64,000 nucleotides of DNA from Capra hircus (taxonomy: Eukaryota; Chordata; Mammalia; Artiodactyla; Bovidae): contig NC_030824.1 in NCBI RefSeq assembly GCF_001704415.2, positions 39,179,022 to 39,243,021 of the forward strand. The letters are read 5' to 3'. The position numbers and the translations under genes were made by a program. Positions 22,645 to 35,712 of the stretch are shown one piece after another; the stretch's first letter is position 1; each line of letters opens with the position of its first letter. The notes beneath the pieces were generated by a model. It did not search any database and was not told the origin of the DNA. It saw only the letters and a program-made list of their open reading frames with translations.

Positions 22645-25570
22645 TGTGCCTGTTATAGAGTGACAAGAGTGAAATGTATATACCTAACTTAGATCACTCC
22701 CCTAAACTCTGATTCCTTACTCATCTCCACTTAGATTTATAACAGTTAAGTCAAAATTCAGAGGTCAGAAAATTAGCTCTCAATCTTTCCTTGGTAAACT
22801 GGCTCTCCCAACATTTCTCCATTGTAGTTAATATCAATAGCATCCTTCCAATAAATATTAATAGCAAGTAATTTAATTAATAAAAGTAGAAGGCAAATAC
22901 AGGATAGACAATGTCAAAGCTGGTTGTTTAAAAAGTATAATATATATGAAATGGATATATGAAATATATATAGAAATACCATACATATGTACATGAATAC
23001 ACATATAGATAGATCACACACACACACTGAACAATATAAACAAATCATATCTTTGAATTAAAAAGAGCATATCATAAAAGATCAAGAGATATTAAACTCT
23101 TAATAAAAAATGCATTAACAATAACTTTATTCCAAACAAATTTTTTTAAACGGCTATATATTTGTACAGAAAACTCAATTTATAGAAACTGACACAAAAT
23201 GAAATTAAAATTCTGAATAGCATTACAACTGTAAGAATTAATAAGTTTCCATATCAGAGGGCTGCGATGGTAAAGCGTGTCACATAGGACTCCTCCTGAA
23301 ACATTCATCACTACTGAATCCATGGTGACAAGGAAGCATCACAGATCATATAAAAAAACAAACCACAGTACTATAGGATTATTTAATTTTTCTTCAGCTT
23401 ATTTACATTGATTTTATCTTATTCAAATTATTAGCAGATACACATTTTTTTTTTACTGTAGTCTAAGTTTCTTTTTAACATTACTGATATTATCTGAAGG
23501 AAGAAGTTGATTGTGACTGAATGGTAGAAGTTTTCTACATTTAACAATATATGAACAAGCACCTGAAACTATCACAACATTGTTAATCGGCTATACCCCA
23601 ATACAAAATGTTTTTGGTATTAAAAAAAATAAAATTAAAGAAAAAATATGCAAGCAAGCATGGACTTAGAGTCTTTCTTTCATGGAGCTATTACAAAACA
23701 CAACAAATCTCTCTCCTAGAATGAATATAAACTATATCCATTGTGTGGTAAATCTTTTCACATTTTAAAATTATTTTGTGAATATTCATCTGTGTGTACT
23801 CTAATTGGGCAAGAAATTTTAGGGAGTTTGGAAATTTAAAATGTATCAAAGCACATATGATCATACAGATAAAATATGGCACATGTCTCTATTACTAAAT
23901 TTTATACATCTCTACATCTGTAGCAATAAAACATAATTCACTATTTTTATGTGTATCTTGCTACAATGGTCTGAATAATAACTGGATATAAATTAAAAAA
24001 AAACATAACTCTTAGTCAAAAAGAAACAATTATTTAGACCTCCATGTTATTCTGACCTCATGATAACCTCAGTGAGAATATATGGGCAAAAATGAGAAGC
24101 GCTGCTGATACGACTAGGAGTCAGAAGTAATCTATGTGTTAGTAAAACCTGTAATATTTCTCTTCCACTTTCAGAACTGAAATGTGATCAGATCTGGCTC
24201 AGTCTATTGTTGCATTCCAGATGTTAACAGAGTTAGTGTGCTATCACCCTCTTAATCACCTTTCACTAAAGAAAGAAGTCCGCGATTGGTCACCTCAGGC
24301 AATTGCTGTCACTAAGGGTTAGTTTCACATGTAAGAAACTGGGTGTTTTTGAATGGTTGAAAGTTTGTCCCATCTTTATATGGCATTAAAATCCTATGCA
24401 ATGTCATTCATTCAAAGTCCTAACATTTGAGATAGCTTATACCACTCTGTTGGATTATATTTCATTTTTGAATCAGCTAGGAAATGTTACTTATATTCAT
24501 TTTATAATACAAAATTGCAAGAGCCAAAAATTCATACCCCATCTGTTATGAACTACCAAGTATTCCTGGAGAATGGCTGAGAATGAGCATACTATGGTCT
24601 GGTCATTATAGAATGTCAAGAGATCAAGGGAAGTGTGCATGTGTGTGTTTAAAAGGAAGTTTTCTTTTGTAATGCTTTTGATTTAGTTATTTATTTGAAG
24701 TAGACAAAAATGTTTAAATGAACGCATCACTATCCAACATTTTGGAATCTGTACTATACATATACTTAACATAGTATTTGTAACCTACCGATGTAAAGTG
24801 AAAATGTAAGCCTTATACTCACTGAAAATAAAAGGTAAAAATGGTAGAGGATATGAGACTGAAAACTACTATGTTGGGAAAGCAAAACCTTGAATACTCA
24901 TTGATTGTTAAACTACAAAACAAGAGAAAATAGGGAAGTATTGAACTAAGTGACACAAGAAAAGATGATCTAGAATGTGATGGGTCAATGGTGGGCTAGA
25001 GCTACTGAGAGATTTTGATGGAAGTTGAGACTGAATTTAAAAAAAGACTGAAAAACAATGGAATGGTAAAACAAAATTTTACAAATGATAAGGATTGCAG
25101 TTTAATTTATTAGAAGTTACTTTAACCACTAGAGTTCTTGAACAAAAGACTGTGGGATAAAAATGGTTATTTTTGAAAAATACATTTTAGAGATTTTATG
25201 CAACATAGATTTCCAAGGATAAGAAAGTCATTTACGAAATGTTTAGACGTGCAACTGTATAATCCTGAAAACTAGAGTCTGAATTTTTTTATAATCAATT
25301 TATCTTTGTTTGGGAAAATATCTTGCAATCTTTCTATGAATTGCATGAGGGAGTTTGGAGAAATGGGCTCTGAGAAACCAAGGCAAAAAGATATTTGCTA
25401 CAGAGCTAGAGTCTAGTCTGGGAAAATGGCCAAGAGTCTTCAGGACCAAAAAGTATCTAACATAGATTCTTCATCTGCTTGTAGTGCTATCTGAAAAATC
25501 TTTTATTTCTGCAAATTTTAACAAAGCATGAAATGAAAATATGTGGGAGTAGAAGGTGCTTTGCAGCATC
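22645..25570. other. About 2.9 kb without an identified gene
   Basis: AT-rich DNA. The only element I recognise is a short L1 3' end at 23555-23650. There is a short CA run at about 23018-23027. No frame here has recognisable protein features. Confidence 0.5.
23555..23650 (+). mobile_element. L1 3'-terminal fragment
   Basis: 'ctgaaactatcacaacattg', 'ttaatcggctatacccca' and an A-rich tail match the last 80-100 bases of artiodactyl L1 elements. Extremely 5'-truncated. Confidence 0.65.
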
Positions 25571-25576
25571 CATTTA

Positions 25577-28500
25577 TTCAGTTCAGTTCAGTTCAGTTCA
25601 GTCTCTCAGTTGTGTCTGACTCTTTGCAACCCCATGTACTGCAGCACGTCGAGTCCGTGATGCCATGCAACAATTTCATCCTCTGCTGTCCCCTTCTCCA
25701 CCCGCCATCAATCTTTCTCAGCATCAGGGTCTTTTCAAAAGAGTAAGTTCTTTGCATCAGGTGGCCAAAGTACTGGACTTTCAGCTTCAGCATCAGTCCT
25801 TCCGATGAATATTCAGGATTGATTTCCTTTAGAATTGAGTGGTTTGATCTTCTTGTAGTCCAAGGGACTCTCAAGAGTTCTCTCCAACACCACAGTTCAA
25901 AGCATCAATTCTTTGGTGCTCAGCTTTCTTTACAGTCCAAAACTCACATCCATACATGACTACTGGAAAAACCACAGCTTTGACTAGATGGACCTTTGTT
26001 GGCAAAGTAATGTCTCTGTTTTTTAATATGCTGTCTAGGTTGATCATAACTTTTCTTCCAAGAAGCAAGCGTCTTTTGATTTCATGGCTGCAGTTATCAT
26101 CTGCAGTGATTTTGAAGCCCCCAAAATAAAGCTTCTCACTGTTTCCATTTTTTTCCCCATCTATTTGCCCTGAAGTGATTGGACCAGATGCCATGACTTT
26201 AGTTTTCTGAATACTGAGTTTTAAACCAACTTTTTCAATCTCCTCTTTCACTTTCATCAAGAGGCTCTTTAGTTTTTCTTCACTTTCTGCCAGAAGGGTG
26301 GTGTTATCTGCATATCAGAAGTTATTGATAATCCTCCTGGCAATCTTGACTCCAGCTTGTGCTTCATTGAGACTGCATTTCACATGATGTACTCTGCATA
26401 TAAGTTAAATAAGCAGGGTGACAATATACAGCCCTGATGTACTCCTTTCCCAATTTGTAACCAGTCTGTTATTCCAGGTCCAGTTCTAACTATTAATCCT
26501 TGATGTGATGCAGATTTCTCAGGATGCAGGTCAGGTGGTCTGGTATTCCCATCTCTTTCAGAATTTTCCCTAGTTTGTTGTGATCCACACTGTCAAAGGC
26601 TTTGGCATATTCAATAGAGCAGAAGTAGACCTTTTTCTGGAACTCTTTTACTTTTTCAATGATCTAGCATATGCTGGAAATTTGAACTCTGGTTGCTCTG
26701 CCATTTCTAAATCCAGGTTGAACATCTGGAAGTTCACAGTTCACATACTGTTGAAGCCTGGCTTGGAGGATTTTGAGCATTACTTTGCTAGCATGTGAGA
26801 TGAGTGCAGTTGTGTGGTAGTTTGAGCATTCTTTGACATTGTCTTTCTTTGGGATATGAATGAAAACTGACCTTCTCCAGTCCTGTGGCCACTGCTGAGT
26901 TTCCAAATTTGCTGGCATACTAAGTACAGCACTTAAATAGCATCATCTTTTAGGAGTTGAAGTAGCTCAACTGGAATTTCATCACCTCCACCAGCTTTGT
27001 TCATAGTGATGCTTCCTAAGGCCCACTTGACTTCACATTCCAGGATGTCTGGCTCTAGGTGAGTAATCACACCATCATGAATATCTGGGTCGTGAAGATC
27101 TTTTTTTGTACAGTTCTTCTGTGTATTCTTGCCACCTCTTCTTAATATCTTCTGCTCCTGTTAGGTCCATACCATTTCTGTCCTTTATTGTGCCCATCTT
27201 TATATGAAATATTCTCTTGGCATCTCTAATTTTCTTGAAGAGAGCTCTAGTCTTTCCCATTCTATTGTTTTCTTCTATTTCTTTGCATTGATCACTGAGG
27301 AAGGCTTTCTTATCTCTCCTTGCTATTCTTTGGAACTCTGCATTCAAATGGGTATATCCTTCCTTTTCTCCTTTGCCTTTCACTTCTCTTCTTTTCTCAG
27401 CTATTTGTAAGGCCTCATCAGACAACCATTTTGCCATTTTGTATTACATTTTCTTGGGAATGGTCTTGACCACTTACTGCTGTACAATGTCATGAACCTC
27501 CATCCATAGTTCTTCAGGCACTGTGCCTATCAGATCTAATCCCTTGAATCCATTTGTCACTTCTACTGTATAATTGTAAGGGGTTTCATTTAGGTCATAC
27601 CTAGTGAATGACCTAGTGGTTTGCTAGTGGTTTTCCCTACTTTCTTCAATTTACGTCTGAATTTGGCAATAAGGAGTTCACGATTTGAGCCACAGTCAGC
27701 TCCCTCTCTTGTTTTTGCTGACTTCATAGAGCTCTTCCATCTTTGGCTACAAAGAATATTATCAATCTGATTTCATTATTGACCATCTGGTGACGTCCAT
27801 GTGTAGAATCTTCTCTTGTGTTTTTGGAAGAGGGCGTTTGCTATTACCAGTGAGTTCTCTTGGCAAAACTCTGTTACCTTTGCTCTGCTTCTTTTGTACT
27901 CCAAGGCCAAATTTGCCTGTGACTTCAGTTATCTCTTGACTTCCTACTTTTGCCTTCCAGTCCCCTATAATGAAAAGTACATCTTTTTTGGGTGTTAGTT
28001 CTAGTAGGTCTTCATAGAACCTTTCAACTTCATCATCTTCAGCATTACCATTTGGGGCATGGATTTGCATTACCATGATACTGAATGGTTTGCCTTGGAA
28101 ATGAACAGAGATCATTCCGTCATTTTTGATATTGCATCCAAGTACAGCATTTCAGACTTTTCTGTTGACTAGGAGGGCTACCCCATTTCTTCTAAGGGAT
28201 TCTTGCCCACAGTAGTAGGTTTAATGGTCATCTGAGTTAAATTCATCCATTCCAGCCCATTTTAGTTCACTGATTTCTAAAATGCTGATGTTCACTCTTG
28301 CTATCTCCTGTTTGACCACCACCAGTTTACCTTGATTCATGGACCTAACATTCCAGGTCCCTAAACAATATTGTTCTTTACAGCATCAGACTTTACTTCT
28401 GTCACAAGTCATATCCACAACTGGGTGCTGCTTTTGCTTTGGCTCTGTCTCTTCATTCTTTCTGGAGTTATTTCTCCACTGTTCTCCAGTAGCAAATTGG

Positions 28501-29058
28501 GCACCTTCCAACCTGGGGAGTTCATCTTTCAGTGTCCTATCTTTTTGCCTTTTCATAGTTTTCACGAGGTTCTCAAGGCAAGAATGCTGAAGTGGTTTGC
28601 CGTTCCCTTCTCCAGTGGACCATGTTTTTGTCAGAACTCTCCACCATGACCCATCCTTCTTAGGTGGCCCTTCAGGGCATGGCTGATAGTTTCATTGAGT
28701 TAGACAAGGCTATGATCCATGTGATCAGTTTGATTAGTCTTCTATGATTTGGTTCTCATTCTGTCTGCCCTCTGGTGGATAAGGATCAGAGGCCTATGGA
28801 AGCTTTCTGATGGGAGAGATTGACTGAGGGGGAAACTGGGTCTTGTTCTGATGGGCAGGGCCATGCTCAGTAAATCTTTAATCCAATTTTCTGTTAATGG
28901 GTGGAGCTGTGTTCCCTCCCTGTTGTTTGACCTGAGCCCAAGCTATGGTGGAGGTAATGAAGATGATGGCAACCTCCTTCAAAGGGTCCTGTGTATGCAG
29001 TACCACACTCAGTGCCCCTGACCCTGCAGCAGGCCACTGCTGACCTACATGAGCATGA
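25577..29058 (-). mobile_element. BovB (RTE) retrotransposon, nearly full length
   Basis: The longest BovB here, about 3.48 kb. It begins at the left with the (CAGTT)n tail and ends at the right in the 5' region ('ctcagtaaatctttaatcc', 'gtggaggtaatgaagat'). Read on the minus strand, its ORF gives an apurinic-type endonuclease part (27762-28115, with 'FIIGDWKAKVG'), the connecting region (27075-27437), RT fingers and palm (26664-26918, with 'FIHIPKKDN'), and the C-terminal region (25593-26260). These lie in several frames with stops, so the copy is dead. The active-site box reads YADN with a stop just before it. BovB reached ruminants by horizontal transfer (published knowledge). Confidence 0.95.
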
Positions 29059-29064
29059 TGGCTA

Positions 29065-29560
29065 GATATCATCTCAACTTAAACAATTAAGCAAAAGCAT
29101 CATAAATAAAATGAAGACATTTTGCAGTCTGGTAGATAGCAATTGCTTTACATATAGAAAAAAAGTGAGTACCTATCTTATAACAAATTATTCCACAAAT
29201 TAATATTAAAAGGGAATACATATAAAAATGGTGGGAAAATGTTTTAAAATTTTCACAGAAGAAAAATATATTATTATAAAATGGCTAATAAAAATTTGAA
29301 GTGACATTTAGGTTTTTTAGTGATGTAATTTCTTTTAATGATAAGGAAAAAATAAATAAAATATTATAGCTATTATTCTCAAAGAGATGAACAGGGGCAT
29401 TTTGTACAGAATTGGCAGGATTACAGATAGTCTTTATGCAATGCTATGGTTTTGATAATGATTAAATATCAAAATATCCTGCTGACTTCAAAACCATAAA
29501 TAAAAGAGGGACATTATTACCAATTCTACATAAATCAAAAGGCTTATACAAGAGCACTTT
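29065..29560. other. No feature recognised
   Basis: AT-rich spacer between the BovB and a group of SINEs. Confidence 0.45.
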
Positions 29561-29566
29561 GAATAA

Positions 29567-29758
29567 TTGTTAGTCAGTCATGTCTGACTTTTTGTGACCC
29601 CATGAACTGAAGGCTACCAGGCTCCTCTGTCCATGGAGTTCTTCAGACAAGAAATCTGGAGTGGATAGCCATTCCCTTCTCCAGGAGATCTTCCGAACCC
29701 AGGGATTGAACTTGAGTCTCCTGCACTGCAGACATATTCTTTATGGTCTGAGCCACCC
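29567..29758 (-). mobile_element. Bov-tA SINE
   Basis: Reverse Bov-tA with a moderately diverged BovA part ('catgtctgactttttgtgac') and tRNA-like part ('gggattgaacttgagtctcc'). Confidence 0.87.
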
Positions 29759-29964
29759 ATGGACATCTATCTACATGCCACTTCTATTGCTCAATTCCTA
29801 TAAAAACATATATACTTAACTTACCCTATCAAATTGACTCATTGGTCTTTACTCAAATTCATTACTTTTCTCAAATGAATATATGGAAAATTTAGTATTT
29901 AAAAAACATTATTTCATTTAGTTCAAGTTGCAGAAGGAAGGGTAAGCATAATTTAAAATTAGAA

Positions 29965-30201
29965 AAATTATGTATGCTAAGTCACTTCAGTCGTGTCCAA
30001 CTCTTTGCGACTCTATGGACTTTAGCCCGCCAGGCTCCTCTGTCCATTGGATTCTCCAGGCAAGAATACTAGAGTGGGTTGCCATTCCCTCCTCCAGAGG
30101 ATCTTCCTGATCCAGGGATCTAACCTGCATCTCCTGCGTCTCCTGCATTGCAGGCAGATTCTTTACCCCTGAGCCACCGAGGAAGCTCTGATACAAATTA
30201 T
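29965..30201 (-). mobile_element. Bov-tA SINE with 7-bp flanking repeat
   Basis: Complete reverse Bov-tA (29972-30194), ending 'ctgagccaccgaggaagctc'. 'aaattat' occurs at both edges (29965-29971 and 30195-30201). A small CTCCTGCG/CTCCTGCA duplication lies in the tRNA-like part. Confidence 0.92.
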
Positions 30202-30309
30202 AGAAGTTTTCAAAAAACAGAACAGGACTAGAAAGCTACTCAAAATTCTTTGCGTTAGTATTAAGGCTTTCAGTTTATGTTGGTCAGGTAATGAGTAGAC
30301 ATTAAGTAG

Positions 30310-30530
30310 ACTTTCCAGGTTGCCCAGTCGTAAAGAATCTGCCTGCAGTGCAAAGAAGCGGGAGTTGTGGGTTGGATCCCTGCATTAGGAAGACACCCTG
30401 GAGGGGAAAATGGCAACTCACTACAGTATTCTTGCTTAGAAAATCCCATGAACAGAGGAGGTTGGCAGGCTATATAACCTACGAAATCACAAAGAGTCAA
30501 ACAGGAATGAACACACACACACACACAAAC
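30310..30530 (+). mobile_element. Bov-tA SINE with (CA)n tail
   Basis: An older forward Bov-tA, from 'ctttccaggttgcccagtcg' to 'aaagagtcaaacaggaatga', followed by an (AC)n microsatellite at 30511-30527. The microsatellite probably grew from the SINE tail. Confidence 0.85.
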
Positions 30531-30539
30531 GTCCTCTGA

Positions 30540-33365
30540 GATGCAGACAGACTGCCATCACCATAAAGAATTGGCCCATATTTGAGAACTGTGTTCATTG
30601 TGTTGTTAAAAGTAATCTTACCGTTAAAGGTGAATGGATTTTAAAATCTTTGGGATTCTGAACCGTTCATAGGTTTCATTATGGCACTTCATATAGGCTA
30701 TAATTAGCAGAGAGCTCTAAATTAATAGAAAAAAATCCTACCCAAGTGCATAATTTTACATTGTAAACCATTTAGCAGTTACGCTAGAGCCCATTTAAAG
30801 GCAGCTTTAAATGGCCCATGGCTGGGTTCCAGGATAAATAAATTAAAATTTGGTTGTTAAAGGATGTTAAGAGTTAAAAACAATTTTAATGAAACGCATT
30901 GGTGAACTCAGCACTACTGAGGGTTTTTTGTTTTGTTTTTTTAATTTTCTATAGGCAATTTGAATGTGACAATACTTGAGTAACAATTTGAACACTAAAA
31001 AATGATGGTTCTAGAGGTCATTTAATTTACATTTATCTATCCCTTTACATTTGCACGGCTTAAAAAAATCATAATCCATTAGTAACTTGACTAGAAACAT
31101 AAATGGCAACGAAGGACCACGAGTACTTTCATTCTCATTTTTTATTCCATTTGCTTTTATTTTTCCACTATGTTCCTGTTCTTGATATCTAAATGAAGAT
31201 AACTTTTCTCTATTACCTTGATTTATTAGAAATTGCTGAAAAAATTATAATATCTAGTGAGTCAGTATTAAGAGAAAGTCATTATTGTTTTAAACGCCTT
31301 GTTTCCCTCTACTATGAGAGAGAATACATTTGAACCTGGCAATAGTGTTTCCTTCACAAAATCTCTGCCAGCTCAAGTACTACATGCTAACTTCATTCAG
31401 TCCTTTTGGTTATTCCTACTTTCCAGGAAAGGTGTTTTAATTGTGGCTTCTGGCTAGTCTTCCACTGCATGAAAAAAATCAAACAGTAGACTACATTGCT
31501 TCCCTGAGCATTCAAGTTTCATAAAACATGCATGTCTAAGAAAATATGAAAGGAAATTTTATGTTTCCAGAGCTCATTGTAGCTTTTCAGCATAAACTAC
31601 TGTTTTCCAGTTGGCTTCTTTATAAATGCTAACTAGTCTTTTAAAGCCGAATTAATTGTATTAATTAAAAATCCAAATTAAGTACATTAAAACCCCCTAA
31701 AATATTTTTACTAGTAAAGAAATTAATCATATTTTACTATAATTGAATTCATAGTAACTATTGCAAATCCTTATTGACCAGAGAGCACTGTTCTGAAACT
31801 GTGTGTAAATAAATACTTTCAAAATTTTGATTATTATTTAGTAGTAATATAAAATGATACCATCTTTAATAAGTAGAAATAAATTATAAAAATAAAGCCA
31901 GTCTAGTTTCAGGTATTATTATATTAATTATTGAATATTCCATCTTTTCCCTTTTTCACTTATTTTATTGGCTCACATAAAATTCTAGTAGTTTAATGAC
32001 TGATACCTTTTGAAAGTAATGTCTTAATCAAACACTGCTCCCTTTTACATGTGGGACTGGGGGTGGGAAATCATTGTTCAAAAACAGATGAATGACCTCA
32101 TTTAAACTCTCACCAAATATTTTTGCCTTTGCATTTCTTCATTAGATCCAGATGTTACAGTACTAACTGCCTGTAGCCATTTACACTAATAATCCATGAA
32201 TTGAGATTTTTTTGCTAATAATATAGCAAGCTAAGTTTTTATTGTCATTTTTACTTACAATGGTAGAAGAGATGGAGGATGATGGCAATCCTCAGTCCAC
32301 ATAGTAGCCTATTTCCAAACCTCCCTCTTTGAGTGATACCATCCATTAGGAAGTAATGGGCAAGATATTGTTCTTTCAAAACTTCACTGAGTCATGTGAT
32401 TTAAAAAAAAAAGATTGAAGGACATATTTTACTGATGTATGCAATTGATCAACATGAGAGCAAATGCTCAATAATTTATTACTTAGTCACAACACTAAAC
32501 AAAGATCACATTATAAAAATGACATTACTCATAAATTAAATATATTTATATGTATTTCCATACATATGTGTATAAGAGGAATATGTGGTATGACTTCTTA
32601 CAGAAGACTAAAGTTATTGTACTTCCCATGTTAGTATTCCCATTTAGATGGTATCAAATGGACACAGTACTCATTTATCAAAATTAGTAGTGTCTTATTT
32701 TTTAATGCATGCTTTTAAATAAATGACAGCCACCTGCGGTCTTTACCATAATCCTTCCCAGTGAAAACTTTCAATTTTTCTGAGACCTGCTGTTTCTATG
32801 GAGACTTTAATCTGCTAAGATATTTTCCGATTTCATCTTAGTCTGTGTAGTATTTATTTTTCTACATCTTAGTTTCATTATAATGACTGACTTTCTTTGC
32901 TTTCTGTCTTGCTAATATTTTTTTTTTGAAATTTGATGCCAACTGTTCCCCATCTATTTTTTTAATCCTAGTCAGAATGGCACCAGCAATCAGGAGACCT
33001 CCACAGAATTACGCTTTAAATAAAAGCTATTAATTTGGATGTTGCTTTCCACTTGATGACACCTTTCTTACTTTGGAAATTCAATAACATTTACCACAAT
33101 AATCTACCGACAATATAATAAAATGCTATTATATATAATAGAGACAGCTAATATTCATATCTGATTAGTATCTATATCACAGCAGTTATATTTTATTCAA
33201 ATAGAAAATCTGAATTATTGTAAAAGTTAAAAATTAATAGAAAAATTAACAGAGACTGTTGATTAGCATTATATGGAGACAGATTTTGTTAATTAGTTAA
33301 TGTATTCAGTTTTTTACCTATTCTTCAAAAAGAATGAATTTACACAATATAAAAGAGAGAGTAAA
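30540..33365. other. 2.8 kb with no repeat or gene recognised
   Basis: The longest repeat-free block in the window. It is AT-rich with many TAATTA-type motifs (for example 31650-31680 and 31920-31935) and a palindrome-like 'tttaaaggcagctttaaa' near 30794. No coding frame of note. The absence of the SINEs that fill the rest of the window is the main observation. Confidence 0.5.
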
Positions 33366-33370
33366 GTATA

Positions 33371-33527
33371 AGATTTGACATTGTTGGGACTTCTTAGGTG
33401 GTCCAGTGGACAAGACTTGGTGCTTCCTCTGCAGAAGGAACGGGTTTAATCTCTGATTGGGGGAGCTAAGATCCTGCATGCCACCCAGTGTGACCAAAAA
33501 AAAAAAAAAAAAGATTTGGCATTGTTG
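33371..33527 (+). mobile_element. CHR-type tRNA-derived SINE with 16-bp target duplication
   Basis: A forward cetartiodactyl CHR SINE (33387-33511) runs from 'ggacttcttaggtggtccag' through 'acgggtttaatctctgattg' and 'aagatcctgcatgccacc' to a poly-A tail. Flanks 'agatttgacattgttg' (33371-33386) and 'agatttggcattgttg' (33512-33527) match at 15 of 16 bases, which is typical of L1-driven insertion. Confidence 0.93.
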
Positions 33528-33904
33528 TCAAGGGGTTTTCAACATTGTTACTTAAAATAAATAATTAATAATTTTAGAGAGTATATGTAAAATACAAGGT
33601 AACAGTTTCTCTAAGATTCATAATGGGAAAGATTATCATATGTTAAGCATCAAAGAAGATTGCACAAATGTCTAAAATCCTGACTTGTGTTATATATTGA
33701 AAATCAAAATGAAAAGAGTTCAAAGATGACAAATTGTCTTAAGAAAGCATAAAGAAAGATATGGCATGAGAAGTACCAGGGCATATATCCTTCAAAATTG
33801 TATTCATTCTATTGTCTGGAAACAACTGAAGAAAAGAGAATGTGCAAGCAATTATTAGAAATGAAATGAATTTTCCCAACAACACACTTCTATTATAGAG
33901 GACA

Positions 33905-34122
33905 GCATTTATCAGGAACTTACTCTACGCTAGGTACTATTACAGGCATGCTAACTGAATTCATATGCACAGTAATTTATGAAGTAGGCATTATACTCCA
34001 TCTTAAAGATGAGGAAACTATCCAAATAATTTAAGTCACTTATCATAAACTACCCAGATAATTCTATCCTAGAAAGGCTGACTCCAGAGCCCATATTCTT
34101 ATCTACTGCACTATACTTGCCC
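33905..34122 (-). mobile_element. MIR SINE
   Basis: A nearly full-length reverse MIR. It contains 'gctaggtactattacaggca', 'taaagatgaggaaactat', 'aatttaagtcacttatcat' and 'ggctgactccagagcccat'. It is an ancient tRNA-derived SINE shared by all mammals. Confidence 0.8.
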
Positions 34123-34374
34123 TAAGCCCTACTTCTTACCTCCCACCACTGACAGAATATTTTGGATTGGCTGGAATGAAATTATATTTTCTTAGAATAC
34201 AGTGTGAATAGGAGCTGATATCCCAATTTCCTTCTCTCTATATGCTTCAATTATTCCATGTCCCTTTTATAAACAACTGTATTTCTCAGTCTTACTTATG
34301 GTTTACTTTAGTGGAGCATTTGTTTTCTATCTTTTTCTCTAAAACAGGTGTTTTTAAGAGTCAAAATTATTTTT

Positions 34375-35712
34375 TAAATACTCAGTTCAGTTCAGTTGCT
34401 CAGTCATGTCTGACTCTTTGCGACCCCATGAATCACAGCATGCCAGGCCTCCCTGTCCATCAACATCTCCCGGAGTTCACTCAGACTCAAGTCCATTGAG
34501 TCCGTGATGCCATCCAGCCATCTCATCCTTGGTCATCCCCTTCTCCTCCTGCCCCCGATCCCTCCCAGCATCAGAGTCTTTTCCAATGAGTCAACTCTTC
34601 GCATGAGGTGGCCAAAGTACTGGAGCTTCAGCTTTAGCATCATTCCTTCCAAAGAAATCCCAGGGCTGATTTCCTTCAGAATGGACTGGTTGGATCTCCT
34701 TGCAGTCCAAGGGACTCTCAAGAGTCTTCTCCAACACCACAGTTCAAAAGCATCAATTCTTCAGTGTTCAGCCTTCTTCACAGTCCAACTCTCACATCCA
34801 TACATGACCACAGGAAAAACCATAGCCTTGACTGCTGCTGCTGCTGCTTCTAAGTCACTTCAGTCGTGTCCGACTCTGTATGACCCCACAGATGGCAGCC
34901 CACCAGGCTTAGCTGTCCCTGGGATTCTCCAGGCAAGAACACTGGAGTGGGTTGCCATTGCCTTCTTCAGTGCATGAAAGTGAAAAGTGAAAGCGAAGTG
35001 GCTCAGTCACATCCGACCCTCAGCGACCCCATGGACTGCAGCCCACCAGGCTCCTCCGTCCATGGGATTCTCCAGGCAAGAGTACTGGAGTGGGGTGCCA
35101 TTGCCTTCTCCATAGCCTTGACTAGACAGACCTTAGTTGGCAAAGTAATGTCTCTGCTTTTGAATATACTATCTAGGTTGGTCATAACTTTTCTTCCAAG
35201 GAGTAAGCATCTTTTAATTTCATGGCTGCAGTCACCATCTGCAGTGATTTTGGAGCCCCCCAAAATAAAGTCTGACACTATTTCCACTATTTCCCCACCT
35301 ATTTTCCATGAAGTGATGGGACCAGATGCCATGATCTTTGTTTTCTGAATGTTGAGCTTTAAGCCAACTTTTTCACTTTCCTCTTTCACTTTCATCAAGA
35401 GGCTTTTTAGTTCTTCTTCACTTTCTGCCATAAGGGTGGTATCATCTGCATATCTGAGGTTATTGATATTTCTCCCAGCAATCTTGATTCCAGCTTGTGT
35501 TTCTTCCAGTCCAGCATTTCTCATGGTGTATTCTGCATATAAGTTACATAAGCAGGGTGACAATATACAGTACTCCTTTTCCTATTTGGAACCAGTCTGT
35601 TGTTCCATGTCCAGTTCTAACTGCTTCTTCCTGACCTGCATACAGATTTCTCTATTCCCATTTATTTCAGAATTTTCCACAGTTTATTGTGATCCACACA
35701 GTAAATACTCAG
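34375..35712 (-). mobile_element. BovB retrotransposon, 5'-truncated, with 11-bp target duplication
   Basis: A reverse BovB flanked by perfect 'taaatactcag' repeats at 34375-34385 and 35702-35712. The minus-strand frame covering 35003-35563 holds the RT palm with an intact YADD box and the following 'TLMAESEEELKSLL' stretch. It then runs out of BovB into an inserted BovA2 (34834-35110). That fused 186-codon frame is an artefact of the insertion, not a gene. C-terminal BovB sequence resumes from 34820 down to the (CAGTT)n tail. Confidence 0.95.
34821..35123 (-). mobile_element. BovA2 SINE inserted in BovB, 13-bp target duplication
   Basis: A reverse two-unit BovA2 (34834-35110) with perfect duplicated BovB sequence 'catagccttgact' at 34821-34833 and 35111-35123. 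It is therefore younger than its BovB host. Confidence 0.97.

Noticed and set aside
25579..25602. Short direct repeats (cagtt)n that could look like a repeat array
   Set aside because: The BovB 3' tail, seen in the same place in every BovB copy; no spacers, so not a CRISPR-like array.
35003..35563. 186-codon minus-strand open frame
   Set aside because: BovB RT sequence fused to BovA2 sequence through a later insertion; not a gene.
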